DNA of 7,562 nt from Sphingomonadales bacterium (GTDB lineage Bacteria; Pseudomonadota; Alphaproteobacteria; Sphingomonadales; Sphingomonadaceae): the NCBI GenBank assembly GCA_024636595.1, contig JAGXGT010000116.1:1-7562 (forward strand), read 5' to 3'. The position numbers and the translations under genes are program-made. This document shows, in pieces, positions 1 through 5,776 of this stretch. The notes below the pieces were generated by a model. It had not been told where the DNA came from and did no database searches. It saw only the letters and a program-made list of their open reading frames with translations. How positions within the stretch are numbered: position 1 is the stretch's first letter; each line of letters opens with the position of its first letter.

Positions 1-390
1 ACCGGGATCAGCGCTGACCCTTTTATCGTAAGGCTGACCCAGCCAGGCGTCCTTGTCCGCCAGCGACTGGAGCCGGGTCCACAGCAATTCTTCAAACGCG
101 GTTTCCGACAAATCCAGAGGTCCGTCAAATATCACGGCCAGCCTGCGCAGGCCGTCCGTCGATCCACGATATTCTTTCGCCCAGCCGAGCAGTTCGCGAT
201 GGATTTCCAGATCGTCCCAGCTGCTCTCCAGACTATGTCCGGCAATCACCTTGAGATTATCGCGGGCCAGCGCTGATTTCGCGCCAACGCACGGAAATTG
301 CGGCTGCGAAATCATCGACCCGATAGCGGCTTCAAGCTCTTCCAGATGCTCGGCTTTGCCGCTCTCGTCTAACAATTTTGAGTGTTTCAT
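1..390 (-). CDS. YqcI/YcgG (GntA-like) family protein, 3' end beyond window
   Basis: The first 130 residues are present, from an ATG at 388-390; the frame is open to the left edge with no stop, so the gene is cut by the window. The translation carries the family landmarks: QFPCVGAKSAL at residues 31-41, a downstream Asp-rich helix (SSWDDLEIHRELLGWAKEY, 57-75), the hydrophobic strand LAVIFDGP followed by LSETAFEELLWTRLQSL (94-110), and VSADP near the edge. These match the YqcI/YcgG family. One studied member, GntA, is a heme-dependent N-hydroxylase in guanitoxin biosynthesis; whether this protein binds heme or hydroxylates anything is not visible here. It lies 94 bp downstream of soxR on the same strand, so read-through is possible. 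A 27-bp inverted repeat directly abuts the start codon and contains the only AGG that could serve as a Shine-Dalgarno. The family call is firm; the substrate is unknown. Confidence 0.82.
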   Translation of the reverse strand, partial: MKHSKLLDESGKAEHLEELEAAIGSMISQPQFPCVGAKSALARDNLKVIAGHSLESSWDDLEIHRELLGWAKEYRGSTDGLRRLAVIFDGPLDLSETAFEELLWTRLQSLADKDAWLGQPYDKRVSADPG

Positions 391-417
391 TTCGTTGCCT
401 ACGCGTCAGGTAACGAA
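391..417 (-). promoter_or_regulatory. Inverted repeat overlapping the RBS of the YqcI/YcgG gene
   Basis: The arms ttcgttgcct (391-400) and aggtaacgaa (408-417) are inverted copies with one mismatch, around the 7-nt spacer acgcgtc. On the minus strand the repeat ends at the base before the ATG, and the AGG that would be the Shine-Dalgarno lies in its downstream arm. It could be a protein operator or an RNA hairpin that hides the ribosome binding site. The sequence cannot separate the two. No convincing -35/-10 pair is seen in the rest of the 391-484 gap; the best is a weak TTGGGA (465-470) and TGTAGC (442-447) on minus. Confidence 0.55.
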
Positions 418-484
418 GCGTTCCCGAGGTTGAACCGCGTAGCTACAAATGAACGCAATTGCCATCCCAATGCAAACTCCAAAT

Positions 485-928
485 TCAATCCCCCAGAACC
501 AGCTGCGGCCCCGGTCCCTTTAACCCGGCGCGATCCTGCGGATTATAAAGCGCGCATTTCTTCAGGCTGAGACAGCCGCAACCGATGCAGCCGTCCAGCC
601 GGTCGCGGGTCCGCTCCAGCTCCGCGATCCGCCCATCGATCACCTCGCGCATCGCCCTGCTGATCCGGGTCCAGTCAGCCTGCGTCGGCGTGCGGCCATG
701 TGGCAGCTTCGCCAGCTGCCGCTCAATCTCGCCGATGCTCAGCCCCAGTTGCTGGGCGATCAGGACAAAGCTGAGCCGGCGGATATCCGACCGCAAAAAC
801 CGCCGCTGACCGCCGCTGGAGCGGAACGGCTCGACCAGGCCCTTTTCCTCGTAAAAACGGATCGCGGAGACCGACAGGCCAGTGCGGGCGGCCAGCGCGC
901 CGATGGTCAGGGCTTTTGTTTCGGGCAT
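485..928 (-). CDS. soxR: Redox-sensitive transcriptional activator SoxR (MerR family)
   Basis: This is a 147-residue protein, close to the 154 of E. coli SoxR. The MerR winged HTH is at about residues 8-32 (TIGALAARTGLSVSAIRFYE), with the wing GGQRRFLRSD following. A dimerisation helix covers roughly 85-112. The [2Fe-2S] motif CIGCGCLSLKKC supplies Cys114, 117, 119 and 125 with spacing identical to E. coli SoxR, and is followed by ALYNPQD. In this family, oxidation of the cluster by redox-cycling compounds or nitric oxide turns the bound dimer into an activator by distorting a promoter with an over-long spacer. I chose the ATG at 926-928 over the in-frame TTG at 944-946 because AAGGAA (938-943) sits 9 nt before it. 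A near-perfect SoxR box lies about 210 bp upstream, in front of the oppositely transcribed VOC genes. Alphaproteobacteria generally lack SoxS, so SoxR is expected to control its targets directly. Confidence 0.96.
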   Translation of the reverse strand: MPETKALTIGALAARTGLSVSAIRFYEEKGLVEPFRSSGGQRRFLRSDIRRLSFVLIAQQLGLSIGEIERQLAKLPHGRTPTQADWTRISRAMREVIDGRIAELERTRDRLDGCIGCGCLSLKKCALYNPQDRAGLKGPGPQLVLGD

Positions 929-937
929 TTTCTCTGG

Positions 938-943
938 TTCCTT
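938..943 (-). promoter_or_regulatory. Shine-Dalgarno of soxR
   Basis: On the minus strand AAGGAA lies 9 nt before the ATG at 926-928. It falls just inside the longer reading frame that begins with TTG at 944-946, which argues against that TTG as the start. Confidence 0.7.
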
Positions 944-949
944 CAATGT

Positions 950-1024
950 GTGCTCCGCACTTGATGCGGAGCCATGGCGTCGTCAGCGCTTGCCTCCCAG
1001 AGCTCCGCATCAAGTGCGGAGCAC
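950..1024. repeat. Double-hairpin inverted repeat between soxR and its operator
   Basis: Two perfect 23-bp inverted arms (950-972 and 1002-1024) flank a 29-bp centre. Each arm is itself a hairpin: an 8-bp stem, gctccgca with tgcggagc, around a 5-nt loop, cttga on the left and tcaag on the right. This is the architecture of REP/BIME-type elements. It begins 22 bp upstream of the soxR ATG and lies inside the probable soxR leader, where it could affect transcript folding or stability. Confidence 0.85.
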
Positions 1025-1035
1025 TCCTGACTCGT

Positions 1036-1120
1036 CCGTCATTGCGAGCGCAGCGCAGCAATCCATTCCGTCGCTCGTCGCTCTGGATTGCTTCGTCGCT
1101 TTCGCTTCTCGCAATGACGG
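1036..1120. repeat. Paired palindrome (CGTCATTGCGAG type)
   Basis: The outer arms ccgtcattgcgag (1036-1048) and ctcgcaatgacgg (1108-1120) are perfect 13-bp inverted copies. Inside them agcaatcca (1057-1065) pairs with tggattgct (1084-1092). Each half can also fold alone through attgc/gcaat (1041-1045 with 1058-1062, and 1087-1091 with 1111-1115), giving the same two-hairpin plan as the other repeats here. Similar sequences are dispersed in many alphaproteobacterial genomes (from memory). Confidence 0.82.
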
Positions 1121-1136
1121 CGCTTGAAAAAATATC

Positions 1137-1167
1137 TTGACCTCAACTTAGCTTGAGGTTGTACGAA
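1137..1167 (+). promoter_or_regulatory. MerR-type promoter with 19-bp spacer driving the VOC genes
   Basis: The -35 TTGACC (1137-1142) and -10 TACGAA (1162-1167) are separated by 19 bp. This over-long spacer is the hallmark of promoters activated by MerR-family regulators. The SoxR box sits between the two elements, as in E. coli soxS. Transcription would start near 1174, leaving a leader of about 100 nt before the first VOC gene. The -10 is a modest match to consensus. Confidence 0.75.
1141..1158. promoter_or_regulatory. SoxR operator (SoxR box)
   Basis: CCTCAACTTAGCTTGAGG has outer half-sites CCTCAA and TTGAGG that are perfect inverted copies, and it differs at only two central positions from the E. 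coli soxS operator CCTCAAGTTAACTTGAGG. Its place inside a 19-bp promoter spacer and next to a soxR gene makes this one of the firmest regulatory calls in the window. Confidence 0.92.
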
Positions 1168-1173
1168 TCGCAA
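1145..1173 (-). promoter_or_regulatory. Possible soxR promoter overlapping the SoxR box
   Basis: On the minus strand TTGCGA (1168-1173), a 17-bp spacer and TAAGTT (1145-1150) form a weak -35/-10 pair whose -10 overlaps the SoxR box. This would allow autoregulation and give soxR a leader of about 200 nt that includes both hairpin repeats. The match is poor and the call is tentative. Confidence 0.3.
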
Positions 1174-1272
1174 GCATGGAGAATTGGCGCGCCCGGACAG
1201 CCACCTGCAAAGCGGCGAACATGCTTCCAATTCTTCCACAAAACGAAAGCAATGATTGCGAGAAAATAGCAG

Positions 1273-1674
1273 ATGAAACTCAATCAGGTCACCGTCGGAT
1301 GTCTCGACTATGATCAATCAGTCGCCTTTTATCAAAGGCTTGGCCTCACCCAGATCGTCGACTCCCCACCCCGCTATGCCCGGTTCGAGACAGCAACCGG
1401 CGAGACCTTCTCGATACACGCAGTGGAGGAAATGGGAGCCCCTTCGACCGTGATCTATTTCGAGTGCGACCAACTCGACACAAAGGTCGCGGATCTGCAA
1501 TCCGCAGGCATCGCCTTCGACACACAGCCTACCGACCAGAGCTGGGGCTGGCGCGAAGCGCGGCTCCACGACCCGGCGGGCAATAGCATCTGCCTGTTTT
1601 ACGGCGGCGACAATCGCCGCTTCCCGCCCTGGCGGATCAACCAATCAACAATGGAGAAAGGAAATGAAGAATGA
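1273..1674 (+). CDS. VOC family (glyoxalase/bleomycin-resistance fold) protein, metal ligands missing
   Basis: This 133-residue protein starts MKLNQVTVGCLDYDQSVAFY, the first beta strand and helix of a VOC module. It continues with YARFET and FSIHAV strands, the second half-module from about residue 58 (TVIYFECDQLDTKV), and DPAGNSICLFYGGDNRRFPPW near the end. In VOC metalloenzymes the ligands are usually His in the first strand and Glu in the last; here these positions are Gln5 and Cys107, so a metal-free binding role, as in bleomycin-sequestering relatives, is plausible. The tail NQSTMEKGNEE goes beyond the usual FPPWRI end and encodes the ribosome binding site of the next gene. The start is preceded only by a weak GAGA. 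The SoxR box upstream suggests induction by redox-active compounds. The ligand is unknown. Confidence 0.85.
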   Translation: MKLNQVTVGCLDYDQSVAFYQRLGLTQIVDSPPRYARFETATGETFSIHAVEEMGAPSTVIYFECDQLDTKVADLQSAGIAFDTQPTDQSWGWREARLHDPAGNSICLFYGGDNRRFPPWRINQSTMEKGNEE

Positions 1675-2051
1675 CCAACGGAACACTGGAGCACGTCAAC
1701 ATCACGGTCAGCGACCCGCAAAGGAGCGCCGCCCTGCTGCGCGATCTGTTTGGCTGGCATATCCGGTGGGAGGGGCCATCAATGTCGGCTGGCCACACGA
1801 TCCATATCGGGACGGATGACAGCTATATCGCGCTCTATACCAATCCGGAGGTGCGGGCCGCTGATCCTATGTTCAACAAGGGCGAGCCGATGAACCATAT
1901 TGGTGTGACCGTCGATGATCTGGATGCGGTAGAGGCGAAGGTGATCGCGGCGGGGCTGGAACCATTCGGCCACGACGATTATGATCCCGGGCGGCGATTC
2001 TATTTCTTCGACTGGAACGGGATCGAGTGGGAAGTGGTGAGTTATGGGTGA
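1671..2051 (+). CDS. VOC family (glyoxalase-like) protein, metal ligands kept
   Basis: This is a 126-residue VOC protein made of two beta-alpha-beta half-modules. The first has LEHVNITVSDPQRSAALLRD (residues 6-25) and LFGWHIRWEG; the second has MNHIGVTVDDLDAVEAKV (74-91), DPGRRFYFFDWNGIEWEVV (105-123). His8, His76 and Glu121 occupy the usual metal-ligand positions, so a divalent-metal enzyme (lyase, isomerase, dioxygenase or thiol transferase) is possible; no specific reaction can be read. The ATG overlaps the TGA of the preceding gene in ATGA, and AGAAAGGA (1655-1662) provides a good ribosome binding site, so the two are translationally coupled. Both should be under the SoxR-controlled promoter. 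A paired palindrome follows 10 bp after the stop. Confidence 0.88.
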   Translation: MTNGTLEHVNITVSDPQRSAALLRDLFGWHIRWEGPSMSAGHTIHIGTDDSYIALYTNPEVRAADPMFNKGEPMNHIGVTVDDLDAVEAKVIAAGLEPFGHDDYDPGRRFYFFDWNGIEWEVVSYG

Positions 2052-2061
2052 ACGTCCCGGT

Positions 2062-2151
2062 CGTCATCCTGAACTTGTTTCAGGATCCAGAGTGGCAAGC
2101 ACCACAATGGCGCATTGCCGCTTTGGACCCCCGATCAAGTCCGGGGTGACG
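2062..2151. repeat. Paired palindrome between converging genes
   Basis: The element begins cgtca (2062-2066) and ends tgacg (2147-2151). Near the left end, stem atcctgaa (2066-2073) pairs with ttcaggat (2079-2086) around loop cttgt. Near the right end acccc (2127-2131) pairs with ggggt (2143-2147) around cgatcaagtcc. The two stems differ in sequence, so it looks like a composite of two palindrome subtypes. It fills most of the space between the converging VOC and unknown genes and may act as a two-way terminator, though no T-run follows either stem directly. Confidence 0.78.
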
Positions 2152-2172
2152 AATTTTTCTGCTGGCACTGGT

Positions 2173-2592
2173 TCAACTCTCAAGTATCACTGCACCCGCT
2201 TGCTTCCTAACTAGTGAAACAATGTCATTCCGAAATTGTTCAATTTTTGGGTAGTCAACAATGAACTTGCATCTTACCGCGAAATCACCCGTGTAACCTT
2301 CAGTTATTGAAACTGCGACACTGACAGGTCCCGTTGGACCGGCGGAAGAAAACACAAGTTGCACTCCCTCCGGTCCATCGTCCCAATTGACCTCTATGGG
2401 TTCATCATGAGGTATTGGATATATCTCCAATTTTTCAGCAAGTTCAGACAGATGCTGCCACTTGATCAAAACTTCACAATGGCCACAAAATCCGTCGACT
2501 AGAACACTCAACACAAAATAGTCGATGTCGTCGTCAGGAACGCCGCCGCGATAATTGCATTCTAACTTTAGATGATTATCACCAGCGAACAT
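2173..2592 (-). CDS. Protein of unknown function, immunity-protein-like
   Basis: The 139-residue protein is acidic, with strand-rich patterning: IDYFVLSVLVDGFCGHCEVLI, IEVNWDDGPEGVQLVFSSA, VSVAVSITEGYTG, FAVRCKFIVD, then a C-terminal helix IEQFRNDIVSLVRKQ. The order of strands, a helix near LSELAEKLEIY (residues 49-59) and a final helix recalls small WapI-type immunity or DUF6228-like proteins, but I cannot confirm membership. It has no signal peptide or membrane segment. Its codons are clearly AT-richer than those of its neighbours, which suggests recent acquisition. It begins 12 bp after the MDR gene and probably shares its transcript. An AAGGG directly touches the ATG with no spacing, and a TAA lies in frame six bases upstream, so no longer start exists; translation may be weak or coupled. 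No toxin gene is seen in the window. Confidence 0.7.
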   Translation of the reverse strand: MFAGDNHLKLECNYRGGVPDDDIDYFVLSVLVDGFCGHCEVLIKWQHLSELAEKLEIYPIPHDEPIEVNWDDGPEGVQLVFSSAGPTGPVSVAVSITEGYTGDFAVRCKFIVDYPKIEQFRNDIVSLVRKQAGAVILES

Positions 2593-2604
2593 CCCTTAAA
2601 ATCC

Positions 2605-3738
2605 TCACATCGAAGGATTAACCAGCACCTTCTCGCCGGTCGCCTTCTTCTCGTAACCCTTTGCGATCTCCGGATCGATCATGTCCATCAGGCTGATCTC
2701 GCTGCTATAATCGCTGTTGAAAATGCCGTTGCGCTCTTCGACCGTGTACATGCGCATTTCCATCATTCGTTCGCCGCCGACCTTTTCGAGATGCGGGGTG
2801 AGCAGCCAGCCGCCGACGCCCCAGTAGAGGCCAAGACCGCCGCCGAGGATGGTTTCGCCGGTATCGAGACGGCCATAGATATAGACCTGCTTGTTGACGG
2901 TCGAGCCATAGACGCTGAATTCCGCGCCGCGCACCGCCGCCGCCTTTTCCATTGCGGTAAGGATATAACTGGCCATCTTGCCGCCGCCAATGGCATCAAA
3001 GCCCAGCGTCGCGCCGGTTTCGGCCAAAGCAGCGATCAGCTGCTCCATGAAATCATCCTTGCTGCTGTCGATGACATGGGTCAGGCCAATGTCGGTCAGA
3101 ATTTTCTTCTGTTCATCGCTGCGGACAATCGCGACCAGATCAATCCCTTCCTTGAGGCACAGCTTGGCCAGCATCTGGCCAAGATTGGAGGCTGCGGCGG
3201 TGTGGACCAAAGCTTCGTGGCCTTCCGCGCGCATGGTGTTGACAAAGCCCTGCGCGGTCATCGGATTGACGAACAAGGAAGCGCCTTCCTTGGCCGGCGC
3301 GCCTTCGGGCAGCGGTACGCACATCATCGCCGGCATTACCCGGTGGGTGCGATACATTTCGCCGCCAACAATCGTCACAACCTTGCCCATCAAGGCCTGC
3401 GCGGCATCGGATGATCCCGCGGCAACCACGGTGCCGGCGCCTTCATTGCCGGCTGCCATTTTCTTGCCGGCCCGGCCTTTGAAGAACGGCTGCATCGCCG
3501 CATCAACATCGGCGACCAGTGCCGGATGGCCGTCAACGGTTTCGCTACGCACCGTGTCCATATTGGCGGCCGCGGTCAGCAGGCCGAGATCGGATGGATT
3601 GATCGGCACCGCCTCCATCCGCACGACAACTTCATGCTCTTTCGGTTCGGGCACGGCATAGGGTTCGATCGACAAAATGGATTTGCCGTCCTCGGTAACG
3701 GTGGTGAACAGTTGCTTTGCATCGGGAAATTGGCTCAT
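2605..3738 (-). CDS. Zinc-free MDR-family NAD(P)H dehydrogenase / quinone reductase-like
   Basis: This is a 377-residue medium-chain dehydrogenase/reductase. The GroES-like N-terminal domain covers about 1-140 (PKEHEVVVRMEAVPINPSDL at 32-51; GNEGAGTVVAAG at 97-108). The Rossmann domain follows from about 150, with NPMTAQGF (158-165) and the nucleotide loop TAAASNLGQML (180-190), which replaces the more common AAxGGVG form. The beta strand LVAIVRSDEQKKIL and GFDAIGGG (246-253) also fit. The cysteine cluster and catalytic zinc ligands of alcohol dehydrogenases are absent, so a quinone or enone reductase-type reaction is more likely; the substrate is unknown. AGAGGAA (3745-3751) is a clear ribosome binding site. 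It follows the NMO-family gene by 26 bp and precedes the unknown AT-rich gene by 12 bp. Confidence 0.88.
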   Translation of the reverse strand: MSQFPDAKQLFTTVTEDGKSILSIEPYAVPEPKEHEVVVRMEAVPINPSDLGLLTAAANMDTVRSETVDGHPALVADVDAAMQPFFKGRAGKKMAAGNEGAGTVVAAGSSDAAQALMGKVVTIVGGEMYRTHRVMPAMMCVPLPEGAPAKEGASLFVNPMTAQGFVNTMRAEGHEALVHTAAASNLGQMLAKLCLKEGIDLVAIVRSDEQKKILTDIGLTHVIDSSKDDFMEQLIAALAETGATLGFDAIGGGKMASYILTAMEKAAAVRGAEFSVYGSTVNKQVYIYGRLDTGETILGGGLGLYWGVGGWLLTPHLEKVGGERMMEMRMYTVEERNGIFNSDYSSEISLMDMIDPEIAKGYEKKATGEKVLVNPSM

Positions 3739-3764
3739 TAGAAATTCCTCTCTCTTATATGTTT

Positions 3765-4700
3765 CTAGAAATTCTTGGCGGCGGCTAGCGCGCCCAATCT
3801 TGCGGTGATCTCGAAAAATTCTGTCACCGTTTCGTCGATAATCTGTTTGGCAGTTTTTACCTCGTCAATCAAACCGGAAGATTGTCCGGCCAGACCGACC
3901 GACGCTTCCATGTCACCGCCGAAATAGACATCCATGATGCCCTTGAACGTATCGGCCGGCATCAGCCCGTCTTCATATATTTTCGCGGTCCGCTTGGTTT
4001 TCAGCGCCCGGATGCAGGGCGAGGATTTCTTGTTGAGAATATAGGTGCCGGTTTCCTTGGCATCCAATATCGCCTGCTTGTAATTGTGATGCACCGGACT
4101 TTCAGTGCTCGACACAAACCGTGTGCCCATCTGGATAGCTTCGGCGCCCAGCGCGAACGCCGCTGCCATGCCCTTGCCGTCGGCAATCCCGCCGGCAGCA
4201 ACCATCGGGATATCGGTTTGTCGGCGGATCGCCTGCAGCAGCACCAGAGTCGACACTTCCTCGGGATTCTTGAAACCGCCGCCTTCTGCGCCCTCGACAA
4301 TCAGGCCATCGACGCCCGCTTCAACGCAGCCCATCGCCGCCGCAACGGTCGGGACGGCATGATAGACGATGATCCCGGCTTCTTGCAGCGGCCCGACAAA
4401 TTTGCGCGGGCTGCCCGCGGAGGTGGTCACGAATTTCACGCCCGAACCGCAGATATGATCCAGGATCGCGGGGTCCTTGAGGAACATGATCGGGAGGTTC
4501 ACCCCGAACGGGGCGTCGGTCAGATCCTTCATCTTCTCGATCTCGGCCATGCAGGCTTCGGTCTCGCCGGAACTGGTCTCGATAATGCCCAGCCCACCGG
4601 CGTTGCACACGGCGGAAGCCAGCTGCGACCGCGCGATCCAGCCCATTGGCGCCTGCACGATCGGATATTTCGCGCCGGTATGTTCAAGGAAACGGTTCAT
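3765..4700 (-). CDS. Nitronate monooxygenase-family FMN protein with Phe at the usual His position
   Basis: This 311-residue TIM barrel starts YPIVQAPMGWIARSQLASAV (12-31), where QAPM contacts FMN in the family. Further landmarks are GVNLPI (66-71), VEGAEGGGFKNP (135-146), the phosphate-binding MVAAGGIADG (166-175) and ALGAEAIQMGTRF (183-195). The family includes nitronate monooxygenase, FabK-type enoyl reductases and NADH:quinone reductases. In characterised class I nitronate monooxygenases the GGF position is GGH and the His is the catalytic base; here it is Phe143, so nitronate oxidation should not be assumed. A flavin-dependent NAD(P)H:quinone or ene reductase is an alternative. The start has only a weak purine-rich stretch (AAGAAAGA) before it. 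It lies 30 bp after the aldo/keto reductase gene in the same direction, within a likely operon of redox enzymes. Confidence 0.88.
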   Translation of the reverse strand: MNRFLEHTGAKYPIVQAPMGWIARSQLASAVCNAGGLGIIETSSGETEACMAEIEKMKDLTDAPFGVNLPIMFLKDPAILDHICGSGVKFVTTSAGSPRKFVGPLQEAGIIVYHAVPTVAAAMGCVEAGVDGLIVEGAEGGGFKNPEEVSTLVLLQAIRRQTDIPMVAAGGIADGKGMAAAFALGAEAIQMGTRFVSSTESPVHHNYKQAILDAKETGTYILNKKSSPCIRALKTKRTAKIYEDGLMPADTFKGIMDVYFGGDMEASVGLAGQSSGLIDEVKTAKQIIDETVTEFFEITARLGALAAAKNF

Positions 4701-4730
4701 AGTCTGTCTTTCTTCTTGCGCAGCGGTCGA

Positions 4731-5747
4731 TCAACCCATCGGGTACATGATTTCCCGGCTGATCTTGTATATCCGCTTCATGATCTCGTCGCTGAGCACT
4801 AGATCGGCGGCAGCGAAAATCTCCGGCAGCTGGTCGGTGTGGGTTGCGCCGACGATGGTGGAGGCGACAAAATCATGCTGTTTCGACCAGGCGGTTGCCA
4901 GCGTCACCGGCGCAACGCCGAGTTCGTCGGCAATCGCCATGAAGCGTTTGGTCGATTCCTCGGACTTCGGATTGACGAAGCGTTCCGCCATTTTCGCCTG
5001 ACGTCCACCCATTTTCAGATAGGCCGAGAAACGCGCGCCTTCCGGCGTCGCCCCGTCATTATACTTACCCGACAAGGCCCCGCCGGCGAGCGGTGAATAG
5101 GGGATCAGACTGACCCCTTCCTGCCGGCAAACCTGTGCCAGTTCATCCTCGAACCGGCGGTTGTTCATGCTGAAATTATTCTGGATCGTGCAATAGCGGG
5201 TAACGCCCAGCCGTTCCGAAGCCTCGAGCGATTTCATCAATCCCCAGCTGGTTTCATTGGAGCAACCGATGGTGCGGATCTTCCCCTTACGAATTTCTTC
5301 GTCGAGCACTTCCATGGTCTCGTCATAGGCGGTTCCATGATCGGGCCAGTGGGTCTGGTAGAGATCGATATAGTCAGTCTGCAGCCGCTTGAGACTGTCA
5401 TCCAGCGCCTTGACGATATTGTGACGGTCCATCGCGGTCATCCCGGCGCGCTGTGATGATTCTATCCACCCGTGGCTGGGACCGGAGACTTTGGTGGCGA
5501 TGATCAGACTATCGCGATCCTTGCCCTTCATCCAGCGGCCGACAATATTCTCGGTTTCCCCTGCCCATTCCCGCTTCGGCGGCACCGGATAATTTTCCGC
5601 TGTATCGAAAAAATTGATCCCCGCATCAACGGATTCATCCATGATCCTGTGCGACATGGCTTCGTCGGCACCGCTGCCGAAGGTCATCGTCCCCATGCAG
5701 ATTTCGGATACATATATCGGGCTTCGACCCAAGCGGCGTGTTTTCAT
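4731..5747 (-). CDS. Aldo/keto reductase, Tas-like
   Basis: This 338-residue (alpha/beta)8 NADPH-dependent reductase keeps the full catalytic tetrad: Asp48 and Tyr53 (FFDTAENYPVPP), Lys86 (IIATKVSGPS) and His133 (DLYQTHWPD). SNETSWGLM (residues 163-171), TIQNNFSMNNR, IPYSPLAGGALSGKY and the C-terminal FVASTIVGATHTDQL also match the family. The AENYPVPP insert, ATKVSGPS, and SLKRLQTDYIDLYQ are strongly reminiscent of E. coli Tas (YgdS), a 346-residue aldo/keto reductase of unclear physiological substrate. GGAG (5756-5759) lies 8 nt before the ATG. It is the first gene of the probable cluster with the NMO-family and MDR genes, and a candidate promoter with inverted repeats lies just upstream. 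The family is firm; the substrate is unknown. Confidence 0.93.
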   Translation of the reverse strand: MKTRRLGRSPIYVSEICMGTMTFGSGADEAMSHRIMDESVDAGINFFDTAENYPVPPKREWAGETENIVGRWMKGKDRDSLIIATKVSGPSHGWIESSQRAGMTAMDRHNIVKALDDSLKRLQTDYIDLYQTHWPDHGTAYDETMEVLDEEIRKGKIRTIGCSNETSWGLMKSLEASERLGVTRYCTIQNNFSMNNRRFEDELAQVCRQEGVSLIPYSPLAGGALSGKYNDGATPEGARFSAYLKMGGRQAKMAERFVNPKSEESTKRFMAIADELGVAPVTLATAWSKQHDFVASTIVGATHTDQLPEIFAAADLVLSDEIMKRIYKISREIMYPMG

Positions 5748-5776
5748 GCAAATGGCTCCGGGAGATAGGGCGATGG

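Larger units (their letters stand above)
929..1272. other. soxR-VOC intergenic regulatory region
   Basis: These 344 bases hold no gene. Reading left to right, they contain the soxR ribosome binding site, a double-hairpin repeat (950-1024), a second paired palindrome (1036-1120), the SoxR operator and promoter (1137-1167), and a roughly 100-nt leader for the VOC genes. The leader holds inverted segments: aagcatg 1172-1178 with catgctt 1220-1226, and gaattgg 1181-1187 with ccaattc 1227-1233. Confidence 0.8.

Noticed and set aside
53..433. 126-codon plus-strand open frame
   Set aside because: It is antisense to the YqcI/YcgG gene, is Ser/Arg-rich and has no recognisable domain.
944..946. TTG as the soxR start
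   Set aside because: The Shine-Dalgarno AAGGAA lies after it and is well placed for the ATG at 926-928, which also fits family length.
950..1120. CRISPR-like array
   Set aside because: The repeats are palindromic pairs of different sequence, not direct repeats with regular unique spacers.
2062..2151. Simple rho-independent terminator
   Set aside because: Stable stems exist but neither is followed directly by a T-run; the shared CGTCA...TGACG plan identifies a dispersed repeat instead.
2572..3414. 280-codon plus-strand open frame
   Set aside because: It lies antisense to the MDR gene, with His/Ala/Gln-rich composition typical of GC-rich shadows. The minus-strand frame has clear MDR motifs.
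3882..4802. 306-codon plus-strand open frame
   Set aside because: It is antisense to the NMO-family gene and the end of the aldo/keto reductase gene, is His/Arg-rich, and has no family motif.
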